From Oligoflexia bacterium (GTDB lineage: Bacteria > Bdellovibrionota > UBA1018): a stretch of DNA of 35,493 nt. The stretch is from positions 1 to 35,493 of the forward strand of contig JAMPXZ010000008.1 of the NCBI GenBank assembly GCA_023700925.1, read 5' to 3'. Shown piece after piece: positions 23,565-31,410 of this stretch. The notes beneath the pieces were generated by a model. It searched no databases, was not told the origin of the DNA, and saw only the letters and a program-made list of their open reading frames with translations. How positions within the stretch are numbered: the stretch's first letter is position 1; every line of letters begins with the position of its first letter. Position numbers and translations under genes: made by a program.

Positions 23565-25889
23565 ATGATTCATCGTGTATCTTGTGAGATGGGCGGCAAG
23601 ACGCTCACCATCGAAACAGGTAAGCTCGCCAAGCAAGCCGACGGCTCCGTTTTCGTCAGCTACGGCGACACTCGCGTTCTCGTCACCGCCTGCTGCGCGA
23701 AAGAGCCCCGCGCTGGCGCGGATTTCTTCCCGCTGACGGTCGAGTTTTCCGAAAAATTCTACTCCGCCGGCAAGATCCCCGGCAGCTTCCTCAAGCGTGA
23801 AGGCCGCCCCACCCAGGAGGCGACTCTTTCCGCCCGCCTGATCGATCGCCCCATCCGCCCGCTTTTCCCCGAAGGCTTCTACTATGACACGCAGGTCGTG
23901 GCCACGGTGATGTCGCTCGATAAGGAAGCCGACGTCGATGTTGCCGCCGCGGTCGGCGCCTCGGCCGCGCTTCACATCTCGGACATCCCCTTCAACGGTC
24001 CCACGGCCGGCTGCCGCATGGGCCGGGTGAACGGCCAGTATGTCGTCAATCCCACCTGGGACCAGATCGACAAGGGCGAGACCGACATGGAGATCATGAT
24101 CGCGGGCACCAAGAACGCCATCATGATGGTCGAAGGCGGCGCTCGCGAAGTGCCCGAGGCCGACGTCCTCGAGGCCATCATCCGCGGTCATAACGAGATC
24201 AAGAAGGTCGTTCAGATCATCGAGGAGCTTCGCAAGCTCTGCGGCAAGGCCAAACGCGAATTCACGCCGGCGGCGGTCGAAGCCAGCATCAAGCAGAAGG
24301 TCGAGCAGCATGCCAAGCAGGCGCTGCACACCGCGCTTCGAACGAAGGACAAGGGCGCCCGTTACGACATGGTCGACAACGCCAAAAAAGCGGCGATCGA
24401 AGCCATCGTGACCGCGGACCTCAAGGAGAAGAATCCCGAGGCCGCCAAGAAGATGGAAGGCGAAGTCAAGTCGACTTTCGAGCTGCTCCAGTACAACATG
24501 ATGCGCGAGATGATCCTTACGGACAAAGTCCGCATCGACGGCCGTGACACCAAGAGCATCCGCCCGATCACGGTCGAAGCGGGCCTCCTGCCGCGAACCC
24601 ACGGCAGCGCGCTTTTCACCCGCGGGGAAACCCAGGTGATGGCCGCGGTGACGCTGGGCACGTCCGACGACGAGCAGATCGTGGACACGATCTTCCAGAA
24701 CTCCATGCGTAAGTTCATGCTCCACTACAACTTCCCGCCGTTCAGCGTCGGGGAGACGGGTCGCATGGGCGGACAAAGCCGTCGCGAGATCGGCCACGGC
24801 GCCCTGGCGGAGCGCTCGATCCGGGCGATGATGCCGGCGTACGACAAGTTCCCGTACACGGTTCGCATCGTCTGCGAGACGCTCGAGTCCAATGGCTCAT
24901 CGTCGATGGGCTCCGTCTGCAGCACCTCGATGGCGCTGATGGACGCGGGTGTTCCCTATCCGAAGCCGGTCGCCGGCATCGCGATGGGCCTGATCAAGGA
25001 GGGTTCCCGCGTCGCGGTTCTTTCCGACATCCTGGGTGACGAAGATCACCTGGGCGACATGGACTTCAAGGTCGCCGGCACCAAAGAAGGCGTGACCGGG
25101 ATCCAGATGGACATCAAGATCGAAGGCGTGGATGAGGCGATCATGAAGACCGCGCTCGCGCAGGCTCACGAGGGCCGGCTCCACATCCTCGGTGAGATGG
25201 CCAAGGCGATCGAGACGCCGCGCACGGAGATGTCCAAGTACGCTCCGCGCATCACGACGATCTCCGTCCCCGTGGACAAGATCCGCGAAGTCATCGGCTC
25301 AGGCGGCAAGGTCATCAAGGAGATCGTCGCCCAGACCGGTTGCAAGATCGACATCAACGACGACGGCAAGATCAATATCGCCACGAACGATGCGGCGGCC
25401 GCCCAGAAGGCCATCGACATCATCAAGGGCATCGTCGCCGAAGTCGAAGTCGGCAAGACCTACAAAGGCATCGTCAAGAAGATCGTCGATTTCGGCGCCT
25501 TCGTCGGCGTGATGCCGAACCAGGACGGCCTGCTGCACATCTCCGAGATCGCCCATGAGCGCGTGAACAGCGTGCTCGACTTCATGAAGGAAGGCGATGA
25601 GATCGAAGTGAAGGTCATCGAGGTCGACAAGTCCGGCAAGGTCCGGCTCTCCCGCAAAGCGCTGCTTCCGCCTCCTCCGGGTGGCGTGCCGCCGCGCTCG
25701 GGCGGCGGCGAAGGCCGCGGCGACCGGGATCGTGGCCCGCGCGGTGATCGCGGCGGCTATCGCGGCGATCGCGATCGCGGCCACCGCGGCGGTGACCGGG
25801 ACCGGGGTGATCGCGGCGGATCCGGCGGCGGAAGGCCGCAGGGTACGCAAGGCACGCCTCGTTCGGACGAGCCAGGCAATAACGACTAA
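23565..25889 (+). CDS. pnp: Polyribonucleotide nucleotidyltransferase (PNPase)
   Basis: A 774-residue 3'-5' phosphorolytic exoribonuclease of RNA decay. It has two RNase PH domains flanking a helical domain, with [29 protein letters not shown] in the first and [18 protein letters not shown] and [19 protein letters not shown] in the second. A KH domain follows ([20 protein letters not shown], near 565-585), then an S1 domain ([28 protein letters not shown]). The tail of about 75 residues after the S1 domain is rich in Gly, Arg and Asp ([20 protein letters not shown]), like RGG boxes, and is longer than in E. coli. GAGGAGGG lies just before the ATG. A strong terminator follows. Confidence 0.97.
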   Translation: MIHRVSCEMGGKTLTIETGKLAKQADGSVFVSYGDTRVLVTACCAKEPRAGADFFPLTVEFSEKFYSAGKIPGSFLKREGRPTQEATLSARLIDRPIRPLFPEGFYYDTQVVATVMSLDKEADVDVAAAVGASAALHISDIPFNGPTAGCRMGRVNGQYVVNPTWDQIDKGETDMEIMIAGTKNAIMMVEGGAREVPEADVLEAIIRGHNEIKKVVQIIEELRKLCGKAKREFTPAAVEASIKQKVEQHAKQALHTALRTKDKGARYDMVDNAKKAAIEAIVTADLKEKNPEAAKKMEGEVKSTFELLQYNMMREMILTDKVRIDGRDTKSIRPITVEAGLLPRTHGSALFTRGETQVMAAVTLGTSDDEQIVDTIFQNSMRKFMLHYNFPPFSVGETGRMGGQSRREIGHGALAERSIRAMMPAYDKFPYTVRIVCETLESNGSSSMGSVCSTSMALMDAGVPYPKPVAGIAMGLIKEGSRVAVLSDILGDEDHLGDMDFKVAGTKEGVTGIQMDIKIEGVDEAIMKTALAQAHEGRLHILGEMAKAIETPRTEMSKYAPRITTISVPVDKIREVIGSGGKVIKEIVAQTGCKIDINDDGKINIATNDAAAAQKAIDIIKGIVAEVEVGKTYKGIVKKIVDFGAFVGVMPNQDGLLHISEIAHERVNSVLDFMKEGDEIEVKVIEVDKSGKVRLSRKALLPPPPGGVPPRSGGGEGRGDRDRGPRGDRGGYRGDRDRGHRGGDRDRGDRGGSGGGRPQGTQGTPRSDEPGNND

Positions 25890-25913
25890 GCCTTTCAGCC
25901 TTTCAGCCTTTCA
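25890..25913 (+). repeat. Triple 8-base tandem repeat after pnp
   Basis: GCCTTTCA is repeated three times without change directly after the pnp stop codon, before the terminator hairpin. It is probably slippage-derived; no function is visible. Confidence 0.8.
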
Positions 25914-25928
25914 GTATTGTTTCAAGAG

Positions 25929-25960
25929 ACAGGCGCCCTTCGGGGCGCCTGTTTTGTTTT
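25929..25960 (+). terminator. Rho-independent terminator after pnp
   Basis: A ten-base perfect stem, ACAGGCGCCC / GGGCGCCTGT, around a stable TTCG tetraloop, followed by TTTTGTTTT. This should stop transcripts from rpsO-pnp. Confidence 0.93.
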
Positions 25961-25966
25961 CAGGGA

Positions 25967-25983
25967 CTAGTACCGCGGCAACT
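25967..25983 (+). repeat. Copy 3 of the CTAGTACCGCGGC intergenic repeat
   Basis: CTAGTACCGCGGCAACT matches copy 1 over 17 bases and copy 2 over 13. It lies just after the T-run of the pnp terminator and 13 bases before the end of the convergent zinc-ribbon gene. Confidence 0.7.
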
Positions 25984-25996
25984 CGTGCGGTGCCGG

Positions 25997-26377
25997 TCAC
26001 TCCGCGGCATCGACCGCGAAGACGAGGCCGCAGTCCGGGCACTCGCGCGCACTCGTTTGAAAGGTCGTGCCGCAGGCGGGACAGCGGGCCGTGTCCTTCG
26101 AGGGATCATAGACCTCCTCGTGCAGCTCGGGATTGACGTCGAGCCCCGCGTAATCGCGATCCCTTTCGCGGGCCATGAAGTCGCGGACCTTGGGGAGATC
26201 GTCGGTCAACGCCCAGACCTCCACGCGTGGACGGCATTTGCCGCCGGGACCACAGGTGTCCGGATTGCCCTTGAGCAGGAGCCGGACCCCGTCGCTTTCC
26301 TCGATTCGCGCCTGGATCCGCTTGGCTTCGTTGTACTCAAGCACGCCCAGCAGGACCTCTTGATCATTAGCTTCCAT
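25997..26377 (-). CDS. DUF2007-like domain plus C-terminal zinc ribbon
   Basis: A 126-residue cytoplasmic protein. Residues about 6-80 have the DUF2007 (putative signal-transducing) pattern: EVLLGVLEYNEAKRIQARIEE, then strands ending VEVWALTDDLPKVRDFM. The C-terminus holds a zinc ribbon, CPACGTTFQTSARECPDCG, with two CPxC pairs. CGPGGKC in the middle may bind another metal or be a loop. GAGGAG precedes the ATG by eight bases. The domain pair suggests a small regulator or adaptor, but no function is established. It is probably transcribed alone from the extended -10 at 26400-26408. Confidence 0.75.
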   Translation of the reverse strand: MEANDQEVLLGVLEYNEAKRIQARIEESDGVRLLLKGNPDTCGPGGKCRPRVEVWALTDDLPKVRDFMARERDRDYAGLDVNPELHEEVYDPSKDTARCPACGTTFQTSARECPDCGLVFAVDAAE

Positions 26378-26399
26378 CCGGCAGTCTCCTCAAGACGTG

Positions 26400-26408
26400 A
26401 GGATAGCA
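26400..26408 (-). promoter_or_regulatory. Candidate extended -10 for the zinc-ribbon gene
   Basis: On the minus strand TGCTATCCT fits TGnTAnnnT. The transcript would start near 26393 and contain GAGGAG before the ATG at 26377, so this gene has a conventional leader. Confidence 0.4.
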
Positions 26409-26424
26409 GACTGGCCGCGCAAGC

Positions 26425-27351
26425 TCAAAGCATGACCCAGTAGAGAGTCATCCCCACGGAGCTGGAACGCAGCGAGAGCTCCTGGGGATAAACATTCAGG
26501 AACGGGTTGACCGCCAGGTTCGGGGTGATTTCCCAGTTGAAGCCCGGCTCCAGGTCCGAGCCGAGGCTGGTGAACTGCCCCGGCCGGTTTCCGAAGAAGT
26601 GGCTGCCTTCCATCTCATACAGCAGCGTGAACGAGAGATTGTTCCGGAGCTGGTAGGACAGGAAGGGCGCCAGATAGCCTTCGAAGTCGTTGCCGTAGCC
26701 CTGCTTGCCGAAGTAGTTGTAGCGGACGGAGCCGAAGAGCGTCATCGCGACCGGCGAGCGGCCCACCTGCCAGGTAAGCGCCTGGAACGACTGGACCCCC
26801 GCGAGCATGTCGTTTTCGCGCGAGATCGTCGTCACGGGGAAATGAAACCGCACGTCCCCGTACAGGTTTACATACTCGGTGTTGATCAGCTTGCTGTGGG
26901 AGATCCGGAGGAACGGATCGCGCAACGCCAGCCGGCTGTTTCCGCTCGCCTCCCAGGTGAACTGTCCCGTCGGGATCACGCTGAGCGCGTCCGTGAGGTT
27001 CATCGCGATTCCGAGGTAGTTGCGCAGCTGCACGGGCCGGTCCGGATCCGGCACGCCGCGCGAGTCGGGCTGGTAGCGCGAGGCGCCCTTGAGGCTCGGG
27101 CCGTAGAAGATCGAATAATAGAGCAGATTGTACTTCTTCCGCCGTGGCGTCGCGACCGCCTCGCTCTGCCCGACCGGGCTCACGGCATCCGTACCGGTGT
27201 CCCAGGCCGCCGCGCCGCTCTCCCCCGCGTCGCGCGGCCACGGTGCCTCCATGGCCGATTCGGGCTGGGCCTGGGTGACTCCCGGATTTCCCAGAAAGCC
27301 CCAGACGAGGACAATGCACAAAAACGATCGCGGATCGAGTCGGCGTATCAT
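26425..27351 (-). CDS. Outer-membrane beta-barrel-like protein
   Basis: A 308-residue exported protein. The signal peptide (FLCIVLVWGFLGNPGVTQAQ) is cut near residue 29, followed by about 45 disordered residues (PESAMEAPWPRDAGESG). From YNLLYYSIFYGPSL onwards the sequence alternates polar and aromatic residues in strands (VAMTLFGSVRYNYFG, NNLSFTLLYEMEGSHFFG), and it ends SSSVGMTLYWVML, close to the hydrophobic C-terminal strand recognised by the BAM machinery, though the last residue is Leu rather than Phe. AAGGGG lies nine bases before the ATG. It follows the glycerate kinase gene by 22 bases and may share its transcript. The substrate is unknown. Confidence 0.8.
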   Translation of the reverse strand: MIRRLDPRSFLCIVLVWGFLGNPGVTQAQPESAMEAPWPRDAGESGAAAWDTGTDAVSPVGQSEAVATPRRKKYNLLYYSIFYGPSLKGASRYQPDSRGVPDPDRPVQLRNYLGIAMNLTDALSVIPTGQFTWEASGNSRLALRDPFLRISHSKLINTEYVNLYGDVRFHFPVTTISRENDMLAGVQSFQALTWQVGRSPVAMTLFGSVRYNYFGKQGYGNDFEGYLAPFLSYQLRNNLSFTLLYEMEGSHFFGNRPGQFTSLGSDLEPGFNWEITPNLAVNPFLNVYPQELSLRSSSVGMTLYWVML

Positions 27352-27373
27352 GTCGCGGTACCCCTTGGGCCGG

Positions 27374-28567
27374 TTAAAGCAAAGGGCTTGCCAGGGAAAT
27401 CACCACGCAGTCCTGTACGTTCGTCCCGGTCGGAGCGGCGGGAAAAAGAAGCTTCCAGTCGCGCAGGACGCGCGCCGTCTCGTGATTCTCCACGGCCCAG
27501 GCGAGCTTCGCGCGGCTCGCGGCCCCTCGCGAGGACAACGCCCTCCGCCGGAATTCGGCGCCGAGCAGGGCGCCCGAGGCGCCGGAAGTTCCATCCACGC
27601 CGTCGGAGCTCATGCAAAGAACTTCGAGCTCGTGCTTCTCGAAAACGTCAAAGAGCGCAAGCCCGAGCGCGGCAGCGAGATGCGACATCCGTCCGCCGCG
27701 GCGGGGTTTGCCGGAATGCTCCAAAGCCACGGCGGGCTCCCCTCCGAGGATCAGCACGCCGGATCGCCCTTCGGCGACGAAACGGCGCACCTGGCTCTCG
27801 AGGGTCTTCACCCACTGCTGCCAGGAGTCGACCCTGCCGCTCCCGGTCCAGAGGACGGGCTGCTGACGGCGCCGCGCTTCCGACGCGATCGCGGCCACGC
27901 AGGTCCGGTTATCCGCGAGAACGCGATGCGGAACCCCGCGCTCCCAGAAAGGACCGCTTCCCACCACCCCGGGACCGAAGGGATGAACATCGGAGATCAG
28001 CAGTACCCGCGCCCGGGTCCCAGGCGAGAGCCGCCGCAGCCACCGCGCCGCCCCGCCGTGCTTGAGGGCGCAGAGCCGGGATCGCTCCGCATTGAGCTGC
28101 TGAATCGAGAGCGGCAGGGCGTACAGGTGTTCGAGCCGCTCGCGCAGCTCCCGCCGCGGTACGGTCGGGACCCAGGCCAGCGATGAGGCCCCTCCCGAGA
28201 GGAAAACCCAGAGCTCGGTCACCCCGGACCGTCGGAGAGAATCGAAGAAATCGAGGATCGCTCCCCCGGCCTCAAAGCTTCCCGGACCCGGCAGCGGATG
28301 CTCGCCAAGGAACCAGCGTCCGCGCACCCCTCGCGCCGCTTTCGGGGGAGCATCCGGGGAAACCACCAAAAACGGCGAAGCGGCCTCCAGCCAGCCTTCG
28401 CCAAACGCGGCTTGCCAGGAGCGGGAAGCGGCCTTTCCCCAAAAAAGGAAGGCCCTCTTCCCCCCGCGGGGACTGCCGCCCAAAGCCGGGTTGCGGAAGA
28501 GCTCCCGCGGGTCAACCGCCCGGAGTCCCGCCCTCCAAAGAGGACTTCCTGTGTCTTGGATTTCCAC
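27374..28567 (-). CDS. Glycerate 2-kinase, DUF4147/MOFRL family
   Basis: A protein of 397 residues from GTG 28567; a GTG at 28591 in the same frame would add eight. The N-terminal DUF4147 domain begins LRAVDPRELF and contains FLSGGASSLAWVP, the nucleotide-binding Gly-rich motif. The C-terminal MOFRL domain has SSDGVDGTSGASGALL and ends with PTGTNVQDCVVISL, matching the family's closing motif. Members phosphorylate D-glycerate at C2, feeding 2-phosphoglycerate to glycolysis. It is slightly shorter than the usual 420-450 residues. I choose GTG 28567 because the -10 TATATT lies nine bases upstream and the longer version would overlap the divergent GYF gene. Neither start has a Shine-Dalgarno sequence. 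Confidence 0.87.
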   Translation of the reverse strand: MEIQDTGSPLWRAGLRAVDPRELFRNPALGGSPRGGKRAFLFWGKAASRSWQAAFGEGWLEAASPFLVVSPDAPPKAARGVRGRWFLGEHPLPGPGSFEAGGAILDFFDSLRRSGVTELWVFLSGGASSLAWVPTVPRRELRERLEHLYALPLSIQQLNAERSRLCALKHGGAARWLRRLSPGTRARVLLISDVHPFGPGVVGSGPFWERGVPHRVLADNRTCVAAIASEARRRQQPVLWTGSGRVDSWQQWVKTLESQVRRFVAEGRSGVLILGGEPAVALEHSGKPRRGGRMSHLAAALGLALFDVFEKHELEVLCMSSDGVDGTSGASGALLGAEFRRRALSSRGAASRAKLAWAVENHETARVLRDWKLLFPAAPTGTNVQDCVVISLASPLL

Positions 28568-28569
28568 GC

Positions 28570-28582
28570 TATACTGAATATA
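28570..28582. promoter_or_regulatory. Divergent back-to-back -10 elements between glycerate kinase and GYF genes
   Basis: Plus strand TATACT (28570-28575) is nine bases before ATG 28585. Minus strand TATATT (28582-28577) is nine bases before GTG 28567. The gap between start codons is 17 bases, as in the sigma-factor pair. Predicted leaders are about three bases on both sides. -35 elements are weak (TTCCTG at 28546-28551 with an 18-base spacer for the plus strand). Confidence 0.5.
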
Positions 28583-28584
28583 CC

Positions 28585-29583
28585 ATGACACACGACTTCG
28601 AGCCCATCTGGCACGTCGAGAGCGATGGCATCAAGAACGGTCCATTCACCCTCGACCGGATCCAGGAGCTTTTCGTCAAAGGCAAGTTCCGTCCGAATGA
28701 CCGCGTGACGGCAGCCCATCTCGGCGAACGCTGGATCACCGTGCAGGAGGCTTCCGAAGCGTATATGCGCCGGACCGCGACGGGAACCGTCCGTCTGCCG
28801 CCCCGTCCTCCCAAGGCGCCCCCCTCGCAACAGCCGCCCCGGGCCCCGCAAACGGATCAGCTCATGGGCCTGTTTGACGTCATCCAGAACGCCAAGTCCC
28901 GGCAAGCCAACCCTTTGGTTTCGGTTAAAGGCGCGACAGTCGGAAAAAGCTTCAAGATCCCCGGTCAGGTGTGGCTGATCCTTTCCATCACCGCGGTTCT
29001 CGGCGTCTCGATCACCGTAATCTACAGCCTCGTGCAGAAGTCCTCCCAGCTCGCTGACGTGAAGCCTGCCGCGGCCGTGAGCGGGGCCGGGACCGTGCAG
29101 ACGGTGCAGACCTCGCCGGCGCAGCCGGCCTTGAGCCAGCCCATCTCGGCCCAGCCGGCGGCCGCGGCCGTGCCGTCTTCGCAGCTTTCGCGTCCCAGCC
29201 TTGCACCCAACCTCCAGGCTCGCCCCCGCGGCCTCGGAGCGCCGTTGGGCAGATCCGCCCCCCTTCTCCGGGACGTGCGTGATAGCCGCGACAGTCGCGA
29301 CAGTCGCGACAGTCGCGACAGTCACGACAATCGCGATAATCGTGACAATCGCGACATCAAGGACAACCGGGATAACCGTGAACCCGAGCGGACGGACAGC
29401 AACGAGGACTGGCGCGCACGCGACGAGCGTGGCGAAGCGGTTCCGACCGATTCGAATCCCAATGCCCCGGGAGCTCATGGCGGAGACCCCGCCGCCCAGC
29501 CGGGCACACCGCCAAACCCGCCTTCCGAGGGCAACCCAAACCCGGAGAACCCCGAGCCGCCTCACAACCCCTCTGGACAGTAA
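28585..29583 (+). CDS. GYF_2-domain membrane protein with RDS/RDN repeat tail
   Basis: A 332-residue protein from ATG 28585; the ORF-track start at 28183 lies in the opposite gene. Residues 8-55 are a GYF_2 domain (WHVESDGIKNGPFTLDRIQELF ... GERWITV), a fold that often binds proline-rich peptides. A Pro-rich linker comes next, then one membrane helix at about 128-150 (QVWLILSITAVLGVSITVIYSLV). The remainder is low complexity: Ala/Gln/Ser/Pro, then about ten RDS and RDN triplets, then an acidic Pro/Asn tail. Having no signal peptide, the GYF domain should face the cytoplasm and the tail the periplasm. It shares a tiny divergent promoter region with glycerate kinase and leads into tmk. Confidence 0.8.
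   Translation: MTHDFEPIWHVESDGIKNGPFTLDRIQELFVKGKFRPNDRVTAAHLGERWITVQEASEAYMRRTATGTVRLPPRPPKAPPSQQPPRAPQTDQLMGLFDVIQNAKSRQANPLVSVKGATVGKSFKIPGQVWLILSITAVLGVSITVIYSLVQKSSQLADVKPAAAVSGAGTVQTVQTSPAQPALSQPISAQPAAAAVPSSQLSRPSLAPNLQARPRGLGAPLGRSAPLLRDVRDSRDSRDSRDSRDSHDNRDNRDNRDIKDNRDNREPERTDSNEDWRARDERGEAVPTDSNPNAPGAHGGDPAAQPGTPPNPPSEGNPNPENPEPPHNPSGQ
29278..29382 (+). repeat. Degenerate 9-base tandem repeat coding for RDS/RDN
   Basis: CGCGACAGT units repeat in tandem, the central ones perfectly, then drift to CGCGACAAT, CGTGACAAT and AAGGACAAC. All stay in frame and encode Arg-Asp-Ser or Arg-Asp-Asn in the GYF protein. Copy number should vary between strains by slippage. Confidence 0.9.
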
Positions 29584-29608
29584 GGCCGCCTTGGACTACC
29601 CAAAGAGG

Positions 29609-30268
29609 GTGGCACTCCAAAAGATAAAAACGCAGCAGGGCTTTTTCATGACCTTCGAGGGCACCGAAGGGGCGGGAAAGTCCACCTTGATCCGCGAAGT
29701 GGCGGCTCGCCTCCAGGAACAGGGCTATGCGGTCACTCTGACTCGCGAGCCGGGCGGCAGCCCCGTGGCCGAGCGCATCCGCGCCGTGATTCTCGAAGAG
29801 CCGATGGATCCTTGGGCGGAGCTTTTTCTCTACGAGGCGGCGCGTGCCGAACACCTCGCGCGGACCGTGCGGCCGGCCCTGGCCCTCGGCCACGTCGTGC
29901 TCTGTGATCGTTTCAGCGACTCCTCGCTGGCTTATCAGGCGCATGCGCGCGGACTCCCCTGGCCCAAGGTCAAGGCGCTGAACCAGGCGGCCACCCAAGG
30001 CCTCGCACCCGATATGACCGTCCTGCTCGACATCGATCCCGCCGTGGGACTGCGGCGCGCGCGTGATCCCAACCGCTTTGAAGATGAAGGCGTGGAATTC
30101 CAGAAAAAAGTCCGGAGCGGGTTTCTGAAATCCCGCCGCGAAGAGCCGCGCCGCTGGTTCACCGTCCGCGCCGAGAGCGGAACCCCGGCCCAGCTGGCCG
30201 AAAAGGTCCTGCGCGAATTCCACCAGCGCTCCTCCCAAAGTTCCCGAAAGCGGGCAAGCCGTGGCTAA
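29609..30268 (+). CDS. tmk: Thymidylate kinase
   Basis: A 219-residue enzyme that phosphorylates dTMP to dTDP, essential for dTTP supply. The P-loop GTEGAGKS is at 18-25 with this start. TREPGGSP, LFLYEAARAEH, the DRFSDSSLAYQ motif and a LID near DPNRFEDEG are all present. The start is uncertain: ATG 29648 (AGGG seven bases upstream) would begin within the first beta strand of the family's GxFITFEG motif, so I prefer GTG 29609, which restores KTQQGFFMTFEG; TTG 29591 is also in frame. It lies just after the GYF gene and overlaps holB by eight bases, giving a replication-linked tmk-holB pair seen in many bacteria. Confidence 0.95.
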   Translation: MALQKIKTQQGFFMTFEGTEGAGKSTLIREVAARLQEQGYAVTLTREPGGSPVAERIRAVILEEPMDPWAELFLYEAARAEHLARTVRPALALGHVVLCDRFSDSSLAYQAHARGLPWPKVKALNQAATQGLAPDMTVLLDIDPAVGLRRARDPNRFEDEGVEFQKKVRSGFLKSRREEPRRWFTVRAESGTPAQLAEKVLREFHQRSSQSSRKRASRG

Positions 30269-31403
30269 GGCACCCAAGAGCGAGACCGCCGAGCAGCCCA
30301 ACCTCCTGCCCCTGCCTGAGGCGGTGATCGGCCATCACGGAAGCGAGGGGCTTTTCCCGGTCATGAAGGAATGGGCCGCGCAGAAAAAGATTCCGCCCGT
30401 GCTTCTGATCGCCGGAGTTCCGGGCGTCGGCAAACGTTCCATCGGCAACTTCCTGGCGCAGTGGATCTTGTGCGAAAAGGGGCCCTTCGGTCGGCCTTCC
30501 GCGGCGGAAGAAGAAACCGTTGATCTCTTTTGCGAACCCGCGCCGGCCCCCGCCACGTCAGACGCGGCATCGCCCCGTCCCTGCGGTCAATGCTCGAGCT
30601 GCCAACGCGCGCTCAAGGGGAACTGGGTCGATTTCACCGAGATTCTTCCCGAAGAAGGCCAGACCCTCAAGATCGATCAGTTCCGCGAGCTGAAAGCCAG
30701 CCAGGGTTTTGGCGCCCATGAGTCGGCGTACCGCGTGATCCTGATCCCGAACTCCGATCGGATGACCCCGCAGGCGGCCAACTCCATCCTGAAGCTTCTC
30801 GAGGAGCCGCCGCGCGGCTGGATCTTCTTTCTCACGGCGAGCGATCCGACGCTCCTGCTGCCCACGATCGTCTCGCGCTGCCAGAGCCTGCGGCTCAAGC
30901 CTTTCCGGACCGAGACAGTCGAAGCCCTGCTCGCCGAGGCCGGCGTCGCGCCCGCGCGACGGGCGGTCTGCGCGCAGCTCGCGCACGGAAGCTGGGGCAA
31001 GGCCCTGGAGCTCGCGCAGGACGAGAGCTGGGAAAAGCGCCGGGAGATCTTCGAGCTTCTGGTCCGGCCCGAAGACGCGATTTCGTCTCTCGTGGACTGG
31101 GCCGCGGCGGAGCCGCGCAACTTCGATCTGCTCCTGAGCCAGCTCGAACAGCTCACGGCGGACCTCATCCGGTGGAGCGCGGGCTCCACGCCACCCGACC
31201 AGTACGCCTGGCAAAACAGTGACGGCAAGGCCGCGCTCATCCAGCACGCCAAGACCCTGAGCCAGGGCGGGATCCCGCGGGCCCGCGACTTCTGGCTCGA
31301 AAGGGCCGAGCGCATCGCCCGCGCCCGCGGCGAGGCCCTTGCGCCCTTGAACCGCAAGGTTCTGATCCAGGATCTTCTCCTTCCCTGGCTGAGCGTGCGA
31401 TAA
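30261..31403 (+). CDS. holB: DNA polymerase III delta-prime subunit
   Basis: A 380-residue clamp-loader protein. It has an AAA+ fold with GVPGVGKR at 52-59, where Arg replaces the usual Ser/Thr of Walker A; delta-prime subunits commonly do not hydrolyse ATP. The zinc module includes CGQCSSC (Cys108, 111, 114) with an upstream Cys. ANSILKLLEEPPRGWIFFLTASDP and TIVSRCQSLRLKPF (the SRC motif with the arginine finger) are typical. With gamma/tau and delta it loads the beta clamp onto DNA. The GTG start lies inside the tmk end (eight-base overlap). The N-terminal 20 residues and the segment at 80-105 are extra low-complexity insertions. Confidence 0.93.
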   Translation: MAKAPKSETAEQPNLLPLPEAVIGHHGSEGLFPVMKEWAAQKKIPPVLLIAGVPGVGKRSIGNFLAQWILCEKGPFGRPSAAEEETVDLFCEPAPAPATSDAASPRPCGQCSSCQRALKGNWVDFTEILPEEGQTLKIDQFRELKASQGFGAHESAYRVILIPNSDRMTPQAANSILKLLEEPPRGWIFFLTASDPTLLLPTIVSRCQSLRLKPFRTETVEALLAEAGVAPARRAVCAQLAHGSWGKALELAQDESWEKRREIFELLVRPEDAISSLVDWAAAEPRNFDLLLSQLEQLTADLIRWSAGSTPPDQYAWQNSDGKAALIQHAKTLSQGGIPRARDFWLERAERIARARGEALAPLNRKVLIQDLLLPWLSVR

Positions 31404-31404
31404 T
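31396..31404 (+). promoter_or_regulatory. Extended -10 upstream of the Mla-like operon
   Basis: TGCGATAAT (TGn plus GATAAT, five of six consensus bases) overlaps the holB stop codon and ends six bases before the ATG at 31411. The transcript should begin on the start codon. No strong -35 is present, as is usual for extended -10 promoters. Confidence 0.6.
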
Positions 31405-31410
31405 CGAGTC

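Noticed and set aside
23121-24797. 558-residue minus-strand ORF
   Set aside because: Antisense to rpsO and pnp; no family features.
26599-28065. 488-residue plus-strand ORF
   Set aside because: Antisense to the barrel protein and glycerate kinase; Arg/Pro-rich shadow sequence.
29278-29382. CRISPR-like tandem repeat
   Set aside because: Units are nine bases, contiguous and in frame within a gene, with no spacers.
29201-29608. N-terminal extension of the tmk ORF containing TVATVATVATV repeats
   Set aside because: This is the RDS repeat of the GYF protein read in another frame; tmk begins after the GYF stop codon.
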